Positions 7,330 to 15,995 of a DNA stretch of 19,461 nt are shown here, piece after piece. How positions within the stretch are numbered: the stretch's first letter is position 1; each line of letters begins with the position of its first letter. The notes beneath the pieces were generated by a model. The model saw nothing but the letters and a program-made list of their open reading frames with translations, did not search any database and was not told the origin of the DNA. The translations under genes were made by a program, and so were the position numbers. Origin of the DNA: CAYXVU01 sp964468725. Lineage in GTDB: Bacteria > Acidobacteriota > Blastocatellia > UBA7656. The stretch lies in assembly GCA_964468725.1 (NCBI GenBank), contig CAYXVU010000108.1, positions 1 through 19,461 of the forward strand. Reading direction: 5' to 3'.

Positions 7330-8937
7330 ATGGAGAATTTCCGGTCGCGCAGTTTTTTCGAATTTCTGCAAATCCTATGGCGGAAAAGAGCCCTGATCGG
7401 GTTTGTCACTGCCGTCGTCTTGCTGGCAGCCTTGATCGTCATTCTGAACTTGCCGAAGGTCTACGAGTCGCGCGCGTTAGTCGTCGTCTCCGGCGAGTTT
7501 TTTGATCGGCAGGCCAATAGCGCGCAAATCGCTGCCGTCACCGAACAGATTACCAGTCGCGCCAACCTCGCCTCCTTGATCGAGCGCTATGCCCTCTATC
7601 CGGATACGAAGAACCTCGACTATGCGACCACCGAGTTGGCCAAAGATATCAAGATCGAAACCAAATATCGCAGCGACAATGACGGTTTGCCGGAATCCTT
7701 CACCCTCAGTTTTCGCCATCCCGACGCGCAGACGGCCAAGCAGGTAGTCTCCGATGTGGTGGCCATCTTTAACGCCGCGAATTCGTCTTTAGAAAAGCAG
7801 GCCTCCGAAGAGTTGCACTTCGTGCGCTCGGAGATTACACAGATCGAGTCGCGTATCAAAGGCGTTGGCACTCAAAAGGCTCTCGGCGCAGCCCGCGCCA
7901 CCGCCGCCAGTCGCGCGGCGGGAGCCTACGAGCGGTCGCGCACGGAACGCGAGGCGGCGCTCGCTTCGATGGAAGAACTCGGCAATCGGGAGTTCTTACT
8001 GCAACGGCAAATCGCCGACAAGAAGCGCGAGATCGTTCAACAACAAGAGATCGTGCGCTCGGCAGCGCCGCCGGATGATTACCGCAGCTCTAGCTCATAC
8101 AGTGCGCTACTGCGGCGCAAAGCCGAACTTGAAGGAAAGCTCAAAGACTACACGGCGCAGTACACGGAGAGTCATCCCAAGATTGCCGACACGCGCGCAC
8201 AACTTGCCGAAGTCAATCGGCAAATCGCCGAAGCGGCGGCAAAAGGCGAACCAACCCGCGCCGCCGCCTCGTCGCCGGAAGCGGTCGAGCTTCGCAACCT
8301 GCAAAGAGAATTGTCGCGCCTCGAAATTGATTTGGAAGTCGTGCAGCGCGAGACCGCCAAAAAGCGTCAAGCCGCAGGCGGCGCACTGGCAGGCGCGACG
8401 GCTCCTCCACGTTCTTTGCCCGCAGTTCCCTTCACCTCTGGCGGCAGCCATTCAGCTAATGAATCGGGCAGCGGGCGCGTCACCGAGTTCGAAGAAGATT
8501 CGCTCAAGGAACGCTATAGCAATCTGCTCAAACGTGAAGAGGCTTTGCGCCCTTTCACTCCGTCGCCTGCCGGGCCGGGTGCGCCATTTTTTCAGACTGT
8601 AGATCAACCGAATCTGCCGCTCACTCCGGCAGCGCCGAATCGCAGAAAGCTGATGGGCTTCGCCCTTGTCATGGCGCTCGGAGCCGGATTGGTGCTGGCC
8701 ATTGCCTTCGAAATCCCGAAGCTCTACCGCATCCAAGATGACCGCGACGTGGCCTATTACCTTGGCGTTCCCGTTCTTGCTCTGATTCCCGAAACCCTGA
8801 CGACGACCGAACGACAGCGGTCGCGTCGCCAATGGCAGGCGCGCAGCCTGCGCCTCCTGTTGATTGGAGCCGCTGCCGTGCCGGTCTTAGCCTTCGTTTT
8901 TTACGCCGTTCGCTTGTTCGAAATTTTAGGCAAGTAG
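7330..8937 (+). CDS. Wzz/GNVR-type polysaccharide chain-length protein
   Basis: This predicts a 535-residue inner-membrane polysaccharide co-polymerase. Residues 20-39 are the first membrane helix, followed by the Wzz strand (YESRALVVVSG), a long periplasmic coiled coil rich in Ala, Glu and Arg (about 155-345), a Gly/Ala/Pro/Ser linker, and the conserved proline motif before the second membrane segment (DQPNLPLTPAAPNR; helix 441-461). After it comes a short cytosolic piece (DDRDVAYYLGVPVLALIPE) like the entry of a Wzc kinase domain, then a third helix at about 508-530. The start at 7330 gives the usual short cytosolic lead and has GAGG 5 bases upstream. ATGs at 7285 and 7234 are alternatives. 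It heads the operon, and the partner ATPase gene follows after 29 bp. The pair probably acts as a split Wzc. Confidence 0.88.
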   Translation: MENFRSRSFFEFLQILWRKRALIGFVTAVVLLAALIVILNLPKVYESRALVVVSGEFFDRQANSAQIAAVTEQITSRANLASLIERYALYPDTKNLDYATTELAKDIKIETKYRSDNDGLPESFTLSFRHPDAQTAKQVVSDVVAIFNAANSSLEKQASEELHFVRSEITQIESRIKGVGTQKALGAARATAASRAAGAYERSRTEREAALASMEELGNREFLLQRQIADKKREIVQQQEIVRSAAPPDDYRSSSSYSALLRRKAELEGKLKDYTAQYTESHPKIADTRAQLAEVNRQIAEAAAKGEPTRAAASSPEAVELRNLQRELSRLEIDLEVVQRETAKKRQAAGGALAGATAPPRSLPAVPFTSGGSHSANESGSGRVTEFEEDSLKERYSNLLKREEALRPFTPSPAGPGAPFFQTVDQPNLPLTPAAPNRRKLMGFALVMALGAGLVLAIAFEIPKLYRIQDDRDVAYYLGVPVLALIPETLTTTERQRSRRQWQARSLRLLLIGAAAVPVLAFVFYAVRLFEILGK

Positions 8938-8953
8938 CCGCCCAACGCTCTCT

Positions 8954-8959
8954 GAAAGG
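8954..8959 (+). promoter_or_regulatory. Ribosome binding site of the CpsD-like gene
   Basis: GAAAGG lies 7 bases before the ATG at 8967. It supports the start giving MGRIYDALNKAK, the normal N-terminus of this family, and excludes the long in-frame extension back to 8832 inside the Wzz-type gene. Confidence 0.7.
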
Positions 8960-8966
8960 TTACCCG

Positions 8967-9959
8967 ATGGGAAGAATATACGACGCCTTAAACAAGGCAA
9001 AATACTCTCACCAAAAACCGAAGCTTGCACTTCTGGAGGCGGCTTCAATAGATGAGGGCGCAACCGATGCGTTCTCCGTCGAAGAGGGAGGCGACGAACC
9101 GATCTTTGACGCTGATGACTTCGATTCCGCGTCGCCGTCCGCTCCAGCCTTCGATGCAGCCGAGTTAGGAGACGACTCCATCGCGCACTTCGATTTTCTG
9201 GGTTACTCGCTCGGCAGAACCCGTGCCCTCGTCACCGAACCGATCAACGCCAAGACGCAAGCCGACGATTGGGCGTTGATACAACCTTCAGCCACCAAAC
9301 CGCGAACCGAAATCTCGATCACCCCGACGCAGATTGACCCGCATCTGGTCGCCTTTTACAACGGCGATCCGAAAGCGGCAGCCCAATACAACCAACTGGC
9401 GCTCAAATTGATTTCGCAAGCGGCGACGCGCGAGCTTCGTCGCGTTCTCATCACGTCTGCGGAAAGAGGCGACGGGCGCACCTGTGTTACCTTGAACCTC
9501 GCCTGCGCCTTGACGCGCGCGCGCCAACGCGTTCTCGTCGTAGATTGCGACCTACTCAATCCTTCGATTACCAGGGCGCTCGGCATTGGTTGCGAAATCG
9601 GGCTGGGCGAAGTCTTCTCCGGCAATCTGCGACCCGGCGATGCGATAACGCGCATCCTTCCCTACGGGTTCGATGTCTTGCCGATGCGCGAGCGATTGGA
9701 AAACCCGGTCGAGATGCTCGCAGCTCCCGGCTTTTGGAAGCTACTCAAACTCTTCGATGCTGATTACGACTTCGTCCTGTTCGACTCTTCACCGCTCTTT
9801 GCTATGGGAGACGCCAGTCTGATGGTGCGCTTTGCCAATACGTCGCTACTGGTGGTGCGGGCTGGCGCATTGACCGCTTCGCAGATGGCCAAAGCCATCG
9901 CCCCCTTTACGCAAGATGACATTCTCGGCGTCGTCCTTAACCGCTCCGGCGTCCAGTAA
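8967..9959 (+). CDS. CpsD/CapB-like P-loop ATPase of EPS synthesis
   Basis: This predicts 330 residues. The N-terminus MGRIYDALNKAK is the interaction motif typical of cytosolic partners of Wzz proteins. Residues about 25-110 are an acidic, probably disordered linker. The MinD/BY-kinase-like core runs from about 145: P-loop TSAERGDGRT (163-172), A' motif VLVVDCDLLNP (189-199) and B motif FVLFDSSP (269-276). The P-loop Lys expected before Thr is Arg171. The protein ends in VVLNRSGVQ without the Tyr-rich tail that BY-kinases autophosphorylate. So it belongs to the CpsD family by fold and context, but tyrosine-kinase activity is doubtful; it may be a regulatory or weakly ATP-using partner. The deacetylase gene follows after 20 bp. 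Confidence 0.85.
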   Translation: MGRIYDALNKAKYSHQKPKLALLEAASIDEGATDAFSVEEGGDEPIFDADDFDSASPSAPAFDAAELGDDSIAHFDFLGYSLGRTRALVTEPINAKTQADDWALIQPSATKPRTEISITPTQIDPHLVAFYNGDPKAAAQYNQLALKLISQAATRELRRVLITSAERGDGRTCVTLNLACALTRARQRVLVVDCDLLNPSITRALGIGCEIGLGEVFSGNLRPGDAITRILPYGFDVLPMRERLENPVEMLAAPGFWKLLKLFDADYDFVLFDSSPLFAMGDASLMVRFANTSLLVVRAGALTASQMAKAIAPFTQDDILGVVLNRSGVQ

Positions 9960-9979
9960 GCGGAGCGTGTAGCGAGTCT

Positions 9980-11017
9980 ATGAAACAAACGGCTTTACAA
10001 TTGATGCAGGCGGCGGGCGTGTTTGCTTCGTTTCGATTGGCAAATCGTGGCAAAGCGCTCATCGTGATGTATCATCGAGTCGGCGAGGGTATCAATGGTG
10101 CCGTCTTGTCGCCTTCTGCCTTCGAAGAGCAGATCGCCTATTTGAAATCACGATACAGCATCGTTTCGCTTTCGGCGATTGCCGACTGCATCATCAAGGA
10201 TCAAGAGTTGCCCGCAGGCTTGGCAGCCATCACCGTTGACGATGGCTACCGCGATGCGTATGACCATATCTTTCCCATCTTAAAAAAGTTTGAAGTGCCC
10301 GCCACCATCTTCGTTGTAACCAAATTCATTGACGGGCAGACCTGGTTATGGACAGACAAGCTGCGCTATCTCACATCACGCATTGACGCGCAATCACTCG
10401 ACGCCGCATTGCAAGAGCTCTCGCTCAACGTGACGCTCAACCGGCAACAGTCGCAATTTGAAAAGGTGAATTGCATCAACACGGCGCTGAAAGCCATGCC
10501 TGATGCAGAGAAAGAGGCAGCCTTGCAAAAGCTCGCCGCGCTCACCGGCGTGGCTGTGCCTGTGACGCCGCCCGCAGAATTCAGCGCCCTCAGTTGGGAG
10601 CAAGTGCGCGAAATGGATGGCAACGGCGTGGAGATCGGATCGCACACCGTCTCGCACCCGATTCTCACGCAGATCAGCCCGGAGCGCCTGCACAGCGAAC
10701 TGACAGACTCGCGCATCCGCCTCGAAGCAGAACTCGGCAGATCGGTTGATCTCTTCTGCTACCCCAATGGCAACCGGAACCCGCAAGTCGAAGCCGCCGT
10801 GCGGCGCGCCGGTTACAAATGCGCGGTTACGGCCACTCCCGGTTTCACCTATGCGCGCAGCAACCCCTTTGCTTTAGAGCGCATTTCTACTGAACCCGAC
10901 ATGGCACATTTCATTCAGAGCACCAGTGGCTTTGAGAAGTTCAAGAAGAAGTTTTTGCGTGCCGGTAACAGTGCCGCCAGCGCTGCGGCACTAGCCATGG
11001 AGCACTGGGAATTATGA
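9980..11017 (+). CDS. Polysaccharide deacetylase (NodB-homology, CE4)
   Basis: This predicts a 345-residue enzyme that hydrolyses N- or O-acetyl groups from sugars. The NodB motifs are in order: VMYHRV (29-34) as the leading strand, motif 1 TVDDG (85-89, catalytic-base and metal Asp at 87-88), motif 2 SHTVSH (221-226, the two metal-binding His), and motif 3 CYPNG (260-264). An insert of about 80 residues (about 125-200) lies between motifs 1 and 2, as in EPS-cluster deacetylases. There is no signal peptide, only a mildly hydrophobic N-terminus, so it may act in the cytosol or at the membrane. The ribosome binding site is weak (AGCGAG). Its TGA overlaps the flippase start, implying coupled translation. 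Confidence 0.9.
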   Translation: MKQTALQLMQAAGVFASFRLANRGKALIVMYHRVGEGINGAVLSPSAFEEQIAYLKSRYSIVSLSAIADCIIKDQELPAGLAAITVDDGYRDAYDHIFPILKKFEVPATIFVVTKFIDGQTWLWTDKLRYLTSRIDAQSLDAALQELSLNVTLNRQQSQFEKVNCINTALKAMPDAEKEAALQKLAALTGVAVPVTPPAEFSALSWEQVREMDGNGVEIGSHTVSHPILTQISPERLHSELTDSRIRLEAELGRSVDLFCYPNGNRNPQVEAAVRRAGYKCAVTATPGFTYARSNPFALERISTEPDMAHFIQSTSGFEKFKKKFLRAGNSAASAAALAMEHWEL

Positions 11018-12555
11018 TGAGCGCCACCCCTGCCCAACGCGACATCGGCTTATCGGCACAGGCCGCCCTGCTCACGCTGGCGCGCATCTGCGGCTTTGTG
11101 CTGACCGTGCCGCTGCCGCTGGTGTTGGTGCGCGTGCTCGATCAACGAGAGTTCGGCCTCTACAAACAGCTCTTTCAAATTCTCACCAGCGCCTTGGCGA
11201 TTCTCTGCCTGCACGTTCAATACAGCGCCTATTACTTCATGCCGCGCCACGCTGACAAAAAGCCGCAAGTCGCCATGAACGTCGTCGTCTTCTTCTCGCT
11301 GGTCGGATCGCTGACGGCGCTGCTGTTTGCGCTCTACCCCCGCTGGATCACTTTGGTTTTTCACGATGATGATCTGGTGCGCTATATGCCGCTCTTTGGG
11401 GTCACCATCCTGTTTTGGCTGCTTTCGTCCTTTCTTGAAGTGGTCACCGTCGCCAACAGCGAGGTGCGAGCCGGAGCAATCTTTACGGTTGTCACGCAGC
11501 TTTCGAAAAGCGCTCTGATGCTCGGCGCTGGCGTGATCTTCATGAGCGTCAGCGCCATCGCCTGGGCGGCGACAATTCAGGGCGCATTGCAATGCGTGAT
11601 TCTGTTTTGGTATCTCCGCAATCGCTTTGGCAAGTTTTGGCAGAGCTTCGATCTGTCATTCTTCAAATTGCACTTGGCAAATGCCATTCCGTTCGGCATC
11701 GGCGGGTTGGCCTACGCCACGCAGGCCGATCTGCACAACTATTTCGTGTCGCACTATTACGCGGCGGAAGTCTTTGCCGTCTATGCCATCGGCTGTTTTC
11801 AGTTGCCGCTGCTCGGCATGCTACTCGATTCGGTTATCAGCGTGCTGTTGCCGGAAGTGACGCGCCGCCACACGGCAACTGACTATCGTGGCATCATCGA
11901 GTTGTGGGCGAATGCGATTCGCAAGCTGGCCTTCTTTTTCGTCCCGGTCTACGTCTTTTTGTTCGTCGTGCGCCGCGAGTTCATCATCGCTCTGTTCACC
12001 GACAAATTCGTTGATGCCGCGCCGATCTTCGCCATCAATCTGCTCAACATTTTGTCGTTCGTCGCTGTGCCGACTTCAATCATGCGCGTCTTCGAAGAGC
12101 TCCGTTATTTCCGCTTCAAACTTTCGCTGGCAATGATTCCCGTCTCGTTTGCGGCGCTCTACATCGGTGTGCAGCAAGTCGGTCTGCTCGGCGCGATTTC
12201 GGCCTATGTCTTTGTCCAAACGCTCGATTTGGCCATCATCGTGGCAAAGATTTCGCGCCGCCTCGAAGTCAAACTGGCCGACCTGCGCCTGCTCTACCCG
12301 GCGCTCAAAACGGTCATCGCTTCGGTCGTGGCGGCACTGGCGACCTATGCAGTCAAGTTTGCTCTTGGCCATGTTCCGGCGCTAGTCACTTTGGCGGTGA
12401 GCGGCGCGATTTTCGGAGCGGTCTTTTTCGCAGTGGCATTTTTCGTAGGCGCGGTTACCGACGCGGAAAAACAACTGCTGCGCGGGGTGCTGATGAAATT
12501 GTATCCGGCGGCTGACAGACGGGATGAACTCCCTTCTGTCGCCGAATCACGGTGA
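11014..12555 (+). CDS. Wzx-type polysaccharide flippase (MOP superfamily)
   Basis: This predicts a 513-residue, highly hydrophobic membrane protein with roughly 12-14 helices and few charged stretches, the length and pattern of lipid-linked oligosaccharide flippases. The N-terminal motif ARICGFVLTVPLPLVLVRVLD, followed by REFGLYKQ, is the usual first helix and loop of the family. It probably moves the undecaprenyl-linked repeat unit to the periplasmic side. Two adjacent ATGs (11014 and 11017) overlap the deacetylase stop; either keeps translational coupling. Its own stop overlaps the next gene's GTG by three bases (GTGA). Confidence 0.88.
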   Translation: MMSATPAQRDIGLSAQAALLTLARICGFVLTVPLPLVLVRVLDQREFGLYKQLFQILTSALAILCLHVQYSAYYFMPRHADKKPQVAMNVVVFFSLVGSLTALLFALYPRWITLVFHDDDLVRYMPLFGVTILFWLLSSFLEVVTVANSEVRAGAIFTVVTQLSKSALMLGAGVIFMSVSAIAWAATIQGALQCVILFWYLRNRFGKFWQSFDLSFFKLHLANAIPFGIGGLAYATQADLHNYFVSHYYAAEVFAVYAIGCFQLPLLGMLLDSVISVLLPEVTRRHTATDYRGIIELWANAIRKLAFFFVPVYVFLFVVRREFIIALFTDKFVDAAPIFAINLLNILSFVAVPTSIMRVFEELRYFRFKLSLAMIPVSFAALYIGVQQVGLLGAISAYVFVQTLDLAIIVAKISRRLEVKLADLRLLYPALKTVIASVVAALATYAVKFALGHVPALVTLAVSGAIFGAVFFAVAFFVGAVTDAEKQLLRGVLMKLYPAADRRDELPSVAESR

Positions 12556-12560
12556 AGAGT

Positions 12561-14000
12561 ATGTGGGCAAATCAGAATCCTCAATCGGTGAAGACCGGCG
12601 CGTTATGGGCTAAGCACAGGCTTGCTCCTACTGCCGCGCCCGCTGCCGAAACCCGCGCGCTCGCCCCGCCCATCAAAGACCCGTTGCGCTGGGCCTTCGG
12701 CGGACTTTTCATCTTTACGCTCCTGCTTTTCGTGCGTCCGAACGATCTGCTGCCCGGCGTGTTCGGCGCTTTTCCGTTTGCCAAGATCGTCGCGCTCTTT
12801 TCGATTTCAATTTACGTCTTCACGAGATTGGCGCGCGCGCAAACGATCAGCATCCTTCCCAAAGAGTTGCAGATGATCGGCCTGATGATCTTTCTGGCTC
12901 TGTTATTGATGCCCATCGCATTAGAGCCGCGCCGCACCCTCAACATCTTGACCGATACCTTTCTCAAGATCGTCATCGTCTTTATGCTGATGATCAATCT
13001 CATCAACACCCGCGAACGCTTGCGCGCCTTTTTGAAGCTGCTGGTCTTTTGCGGCGCAGCCATCTCCCTGCTCGGCATCAAGGCCTACTTCAGCGGCGCT
13101 TTGCGCGCCGACGAAGGCGGCGACATCCGCGCCGGTGCGGAAGGCGGCATCTTTGCCAATCCCAACGAACTGGCGATGGCGGTATTGATGCTGTTGCCGC
13201 TCACTTTGGTGCTGGCGCTCAACTGTCGAGGTAAAGCACGGCTCGGTTATTTCGCTCTGCTACTGATTCAGGCATTCGCTTCGATTATTACCTTTTCGCG
13301 CGGTGGATTTTTGGCGCTCGTGGTGATGGCCGCCTTCCTCCTTCTCAAATTCGGGCGCGGCAAGCGTCTGGCAGCCGGGCTGGTCGCTGTGCTTGCAGCA
13401 GGCATTATGTTGGTCGCCATGCCGAGCGGCTACAGCGACCGCTTGCTGACCATCATTCATATTGAAAAAGACGAAACCGGTTCGGCGCAGGAGCGCAAAG
13501 CATTGCTTGAGCGCGCCGTCAGTTTAGCGGTGCGGAATCCCATCATCGGATTGGGGATGGACAATTACCGCCTCTATTCGATTCGCAATCGCCTATCGCA
13601 CAATTCGTTTTTAGAAATCTCTGCGGAACTCGGCGTGATTGGGTTAATCGCTTATCTGGTCATTATCTTCAATCCGTTTTTTGCGATGCGCAGAATCGAG
13701 CGCGAAACCTCACACGCGCAAACGACGAGCGACCGGGAAGTCTATTTTTTGAGCATCGCCTTGCAAGCCTCGCTCATTGTCTATGTGATTTGCAGTTCGC
13801 TCGGCTCGTTTCAGTATTTTTGGTACTTGTATTACATCGCCGGGTTCGCCGTCGCCTTTCGTGGAGTCTTTGCGAAAGAGTACGCGACCGCGCCCGGAGG
13901 AAATTTCATCCCCCTCTCCCCCCGGATCAATAAAAAACCGCGCGGCGTGCTGTGGCAGGCTGACCGGTTGAAGAAAGGCATGGGTTTTCAGAAGAGTTGA
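12561..14000 (+). CDS. O-antigen ligase / Wzy-like polymerase
   Basis: This predicts 479 residues with about 10-12 membrane helices. A Pro/Ala-rich cytosolic lead of about 40 residues precedes the first helix. SRGGF (residues 246-250) and a large periplasmic loop ending in SHNSFLEISAELGVIGL (from 346) are the signature of the Wzy_C (PF04932) family, where the loop Arg and His residues bind the glycan donor. The family covers WaaL ligases and Wzy polymerases, which sequence alone separates poorly; beside Wzx and Wzz genes, and with no lipid-A gene nearby, polymerase is the better reading. I chose ATG 12561, with GGTGA about 5 bases upstream. GTG at 12552, overlapping the flippase stop, is the alternative. 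Confidence 0.85.
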   Translation: MWANQNPQSVKTGALWAKHRLAPTAAPAAETRALAPPIKDPLRWAFGGLFIFTLLLFVRPNDLLPGVFGAFPFAKIVALFSISIYVFTRLARAQTISILPKELQMIGLMIFLALLLMPIALEPRRTLNILTDTFLKIVIVFMLMINLINTRERLRAFLKLLVFCGAAISLLGIKAYFSGALRADEGGDIRAGAEGGIFANPNELAMAVLMLLPLTLVLALNCRGKARLGYFALLLIQAFASIITFSRGGFLALVVMAAFLLLKFGRGKRLAAGLVAVLAAGIMLVAMPSGYSDRLLTIIHIEKDETGSAQERKALLERAVSLAVRNPIIGLGMDNYRLYSIRNRLSHNSFLEISAELGVIGLIAYLVIIFNPFFAMRRIERETSHAQTTSDREVYFLSIALQASLIVYVICSSLGSFQYFWYLYYIAGFAVAFRGVFAKEYATAPGGNFIPLSPRINKKPRGVLWQADRLKKGMGFQKS

Positions 14001-14025
14001 AAGCCCGATAATTGAGGACAACGAT

Positions 14026-15987
14026 ATGTGCGGCATTGCCGGATTTGTGGGAACGCAAGGAGACGCGCGCCGCGAGGAGCGCGCCCAAATCGCCAGACGC
14101 ATGTGCAATGCAATCGAGCATCGCGGCCCGGACGACGAAGGGTTTTATCTTGATGATAATGCGGCGCTCGGCATGCGGCGGCTTTCGATCATTGATTTAG
14201 CGAGCGGCCATCAACCAATCTCCAATGAGGATGGCTCGCTGTGGATCGTCTTTAACGGCGAAATCTACAACTACCGCGAACTGCGCGCCGACCTCATAAC
14301 GCGCGGCCACACCTTTCGCACTCACAGCGACACCGAGTCCATCATCCATCTGTATGAAGAGTACGGCGAGCGCTGCGTCGAGCACTTGCGTGGCATGTTC
14401 GCCTTCGCCATTTGGGACACACGCCAACGACAACTCTTTCTGGCGCGTGACCGCGTTGGCGTCAAGCCGCTGCACTATTGTCAAATCGGCGATACCTTGC
14501 TGTTTGCGTCAGAGATCAAATCGCTCCTCCAACATCCCCTCGTGACGCGCCGGGTGAATTTTCCTGCGATTGCCGACTTTCTCACCTTCGGTTATGTGCC
14601 TGACCCGGCAACCGCATTCAGCGGCATTGCCAAACTGCCGCCCGGTCACACGCTCACCTTCAAAGATGGCGAAGCGCGCATCCGTCAGTATTGGGACTTC
14701 GCTTACCCCGACTGCGACCTGCAAAAGACAAGCCGCGATGAACGGGAATACATTGAACGGCTGCGCGAGTTACTAACCGAGTCTGTTACCCTGCGGTTGG
14801 TCAGCGATGTGCCGCTCGGCGCGTTTCTCTCCGGCGGCATTGATTCGAGTACCGTCGTCGCCTTGATGGCGCGCCAGATGGGCAGACCCGTGAAGACCTT
14901 TTCTATCGGTTTCACTGAAGCGGGTTACGATGAACTCGACTATGCGCGGCTCACCGCCAAACGGTTCAACACCGATCACCACGAATTCGTCGTCTCGCCC
15001 GATGTCTGCCGCATCGTCGAAGAGATCGTCTGGCATCACGACGAACCCTTTGCCGATGTGTCGAGCATCCCGACTTACATCGTCTCCAAGATGGCGCGCG
15101 AACATGTCACCGTCGTCTTGTCGGGTGACGGCGGCGATGAATTGTTTGCGGGCTATGATCGCTATTTGATCGAACGCAACCGCGAAATCTTCGAGCGCAT
15201 TCCGCACTTCATTCGCCGCAACGTAATGCTGCGCGCCAGCCGCGCTGTGCCGCAGGCCGCCTATGGGAAAAACTTTTTGCGTAATGTCTCGCTCGAACCC
15301 GATGCGCGCTACATTGACAGCATCTCGTATTTCAACGAAGACAAAAAGATCGAGATGCTCTCTGCCTCGTTTCATCGCGCCCTGATCGGTCACAATTCAA
15401 CCGAAGCCTTTCGCCGTATTTTCGCCGAGCCGCCCTCGCGCCAACGCATTGACCATCTGCTCTACCTCGATAGCAAAACCTATTTGCCAGGCGACATTCT
15501 CACCAAAGTGGATCGCATGAGCATGGCGCATTCGCTGGAAGCGCGCGAACCGTTGCTCGATCATAAGCTGATCGAGTTCGTACAGACCATCCCCGCATCA
15601 TTGAAGCTGCGCGGCAAGACGACCAAACACATTCTTAAAGAGGCGGTCAAAGGGCTAATTCCCGACCCCATCATTCATCGCCGCAAACAGGGCTTCGGCG
15701 TGCCCATCAGCAAATGGTTCAATCACGAGTTGCGCAGCCTCGTACAAGACACTCTGACCGACACGCGCACCAAACAGCGCGGCTATTTTAATCAGCGCGT
15801 TGTGCAGGCGATATTAGACGAACATCGGCGCGGGCGACGTGATAATTCGCGGCATCTGTGGGGATTGTTGACGCTGGAACTGTGGCATCGCGCCTTCATT
15901 GATCGACAACCCGAAATGGCTTTTGACGGTCTCAAACACGTCGGCATTGATCGAGTGGCGACGGCAACTGCTTCTCTCATCAACTAG
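14026..15987 (+). CDS. asnB: Asparagine synthase-type amidotransferase, glutamine-hydrolysing
   Basis: This predicts 653 residues. The initiator Met is followed directly by Cys2, the glutaminase nucleophile (MCGIAGFVG), and the class-II glutaminase domain spans about 2-210 (EHRGPDDEG 31-39; FNGEIYNYRELR 76-87; RDRVGVKPL 141-149). The synthetase domain follows, with the ATP-pyrophosphatase loop LSGGIDSST (268-276) and LSGDGGDELFAGYDRY (365-380). All key residues are present, so it should be active. GAGGA lies 7 bases before the ATG. It is longer than E. coli AsnB (554 residues) and near the Bacillus type. In EPS clusters, including exosortase-linked ones, such homologues are thought to amidate sugar acids or aminoacyl groups. 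It could instead be the cell's ordinary asparagine synthetase; the operon position favours the EPS role. Confidence 0.93.
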   Translation: MCGIAGFVGTQGDARREERAQIARRMCNAIEHRGPDDEGFYLDDNAALGMRRLSIIDLASGHQPISNEDGSLWIVFNGEIYNYRELRADLITRGHTFRTHSDTESIIHLYEEYGERCVEHLRGMFAFAIWDTRQRQLFLARDRVGVKPLHYCQIGDTLLFASEIKSLLQHPLVTRRVNFPAIADFLTFGYVPDPATAFSGIAKLPPGHTLTFKDGEARIRQYWDFAYPDCDLQKTSRDEREYIERLRELLTESVTLRLVSDVPLGAFLSGGIDSSTVVALMARQMGRPVKTFSIGFTEAGYDELDYARLTAKRFNTDHHEFVVSPDVCRIVEEIVWHHDEPFADVSSIPTYIVSKMAREHVTVVLSGDGGDELFAGYDRYLIERNREIFERIPHFIRRNVMLRASRAVPQAAYGKNFLRNVSLEPDARYIDSISYFNEDKKIEMLSASFHRALIGHNSTEAFRRIFAEPPSRQRIDHLLYLDSKTYLPGDILTKVDRMSMAHSLEAREPLLDHKLIEFVQTIPASLKLRGKTTKHILKEAVKGLIPDPIIHRRKQGFGVPISKWFNHELRSLVQDTLTDTRTKQRGYFNQRVVQAILDEHRRGRRDNSRHLWGLLTLELWHRAFIDRQPEMAFDGLKHVGIDRVATATASLIN

Positions 15988-15995
15988 CCAATCGT

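Noticed and set aside
8832..8966. N-terminal extension of the CpsD-like ATPase into the Wzz-type gene
   Set aside because: The extension overlaps real Wzz coding sequence in another frame, while the ATG at 8967 has a good ribosome binding site and gives the family's standard N-terminus.
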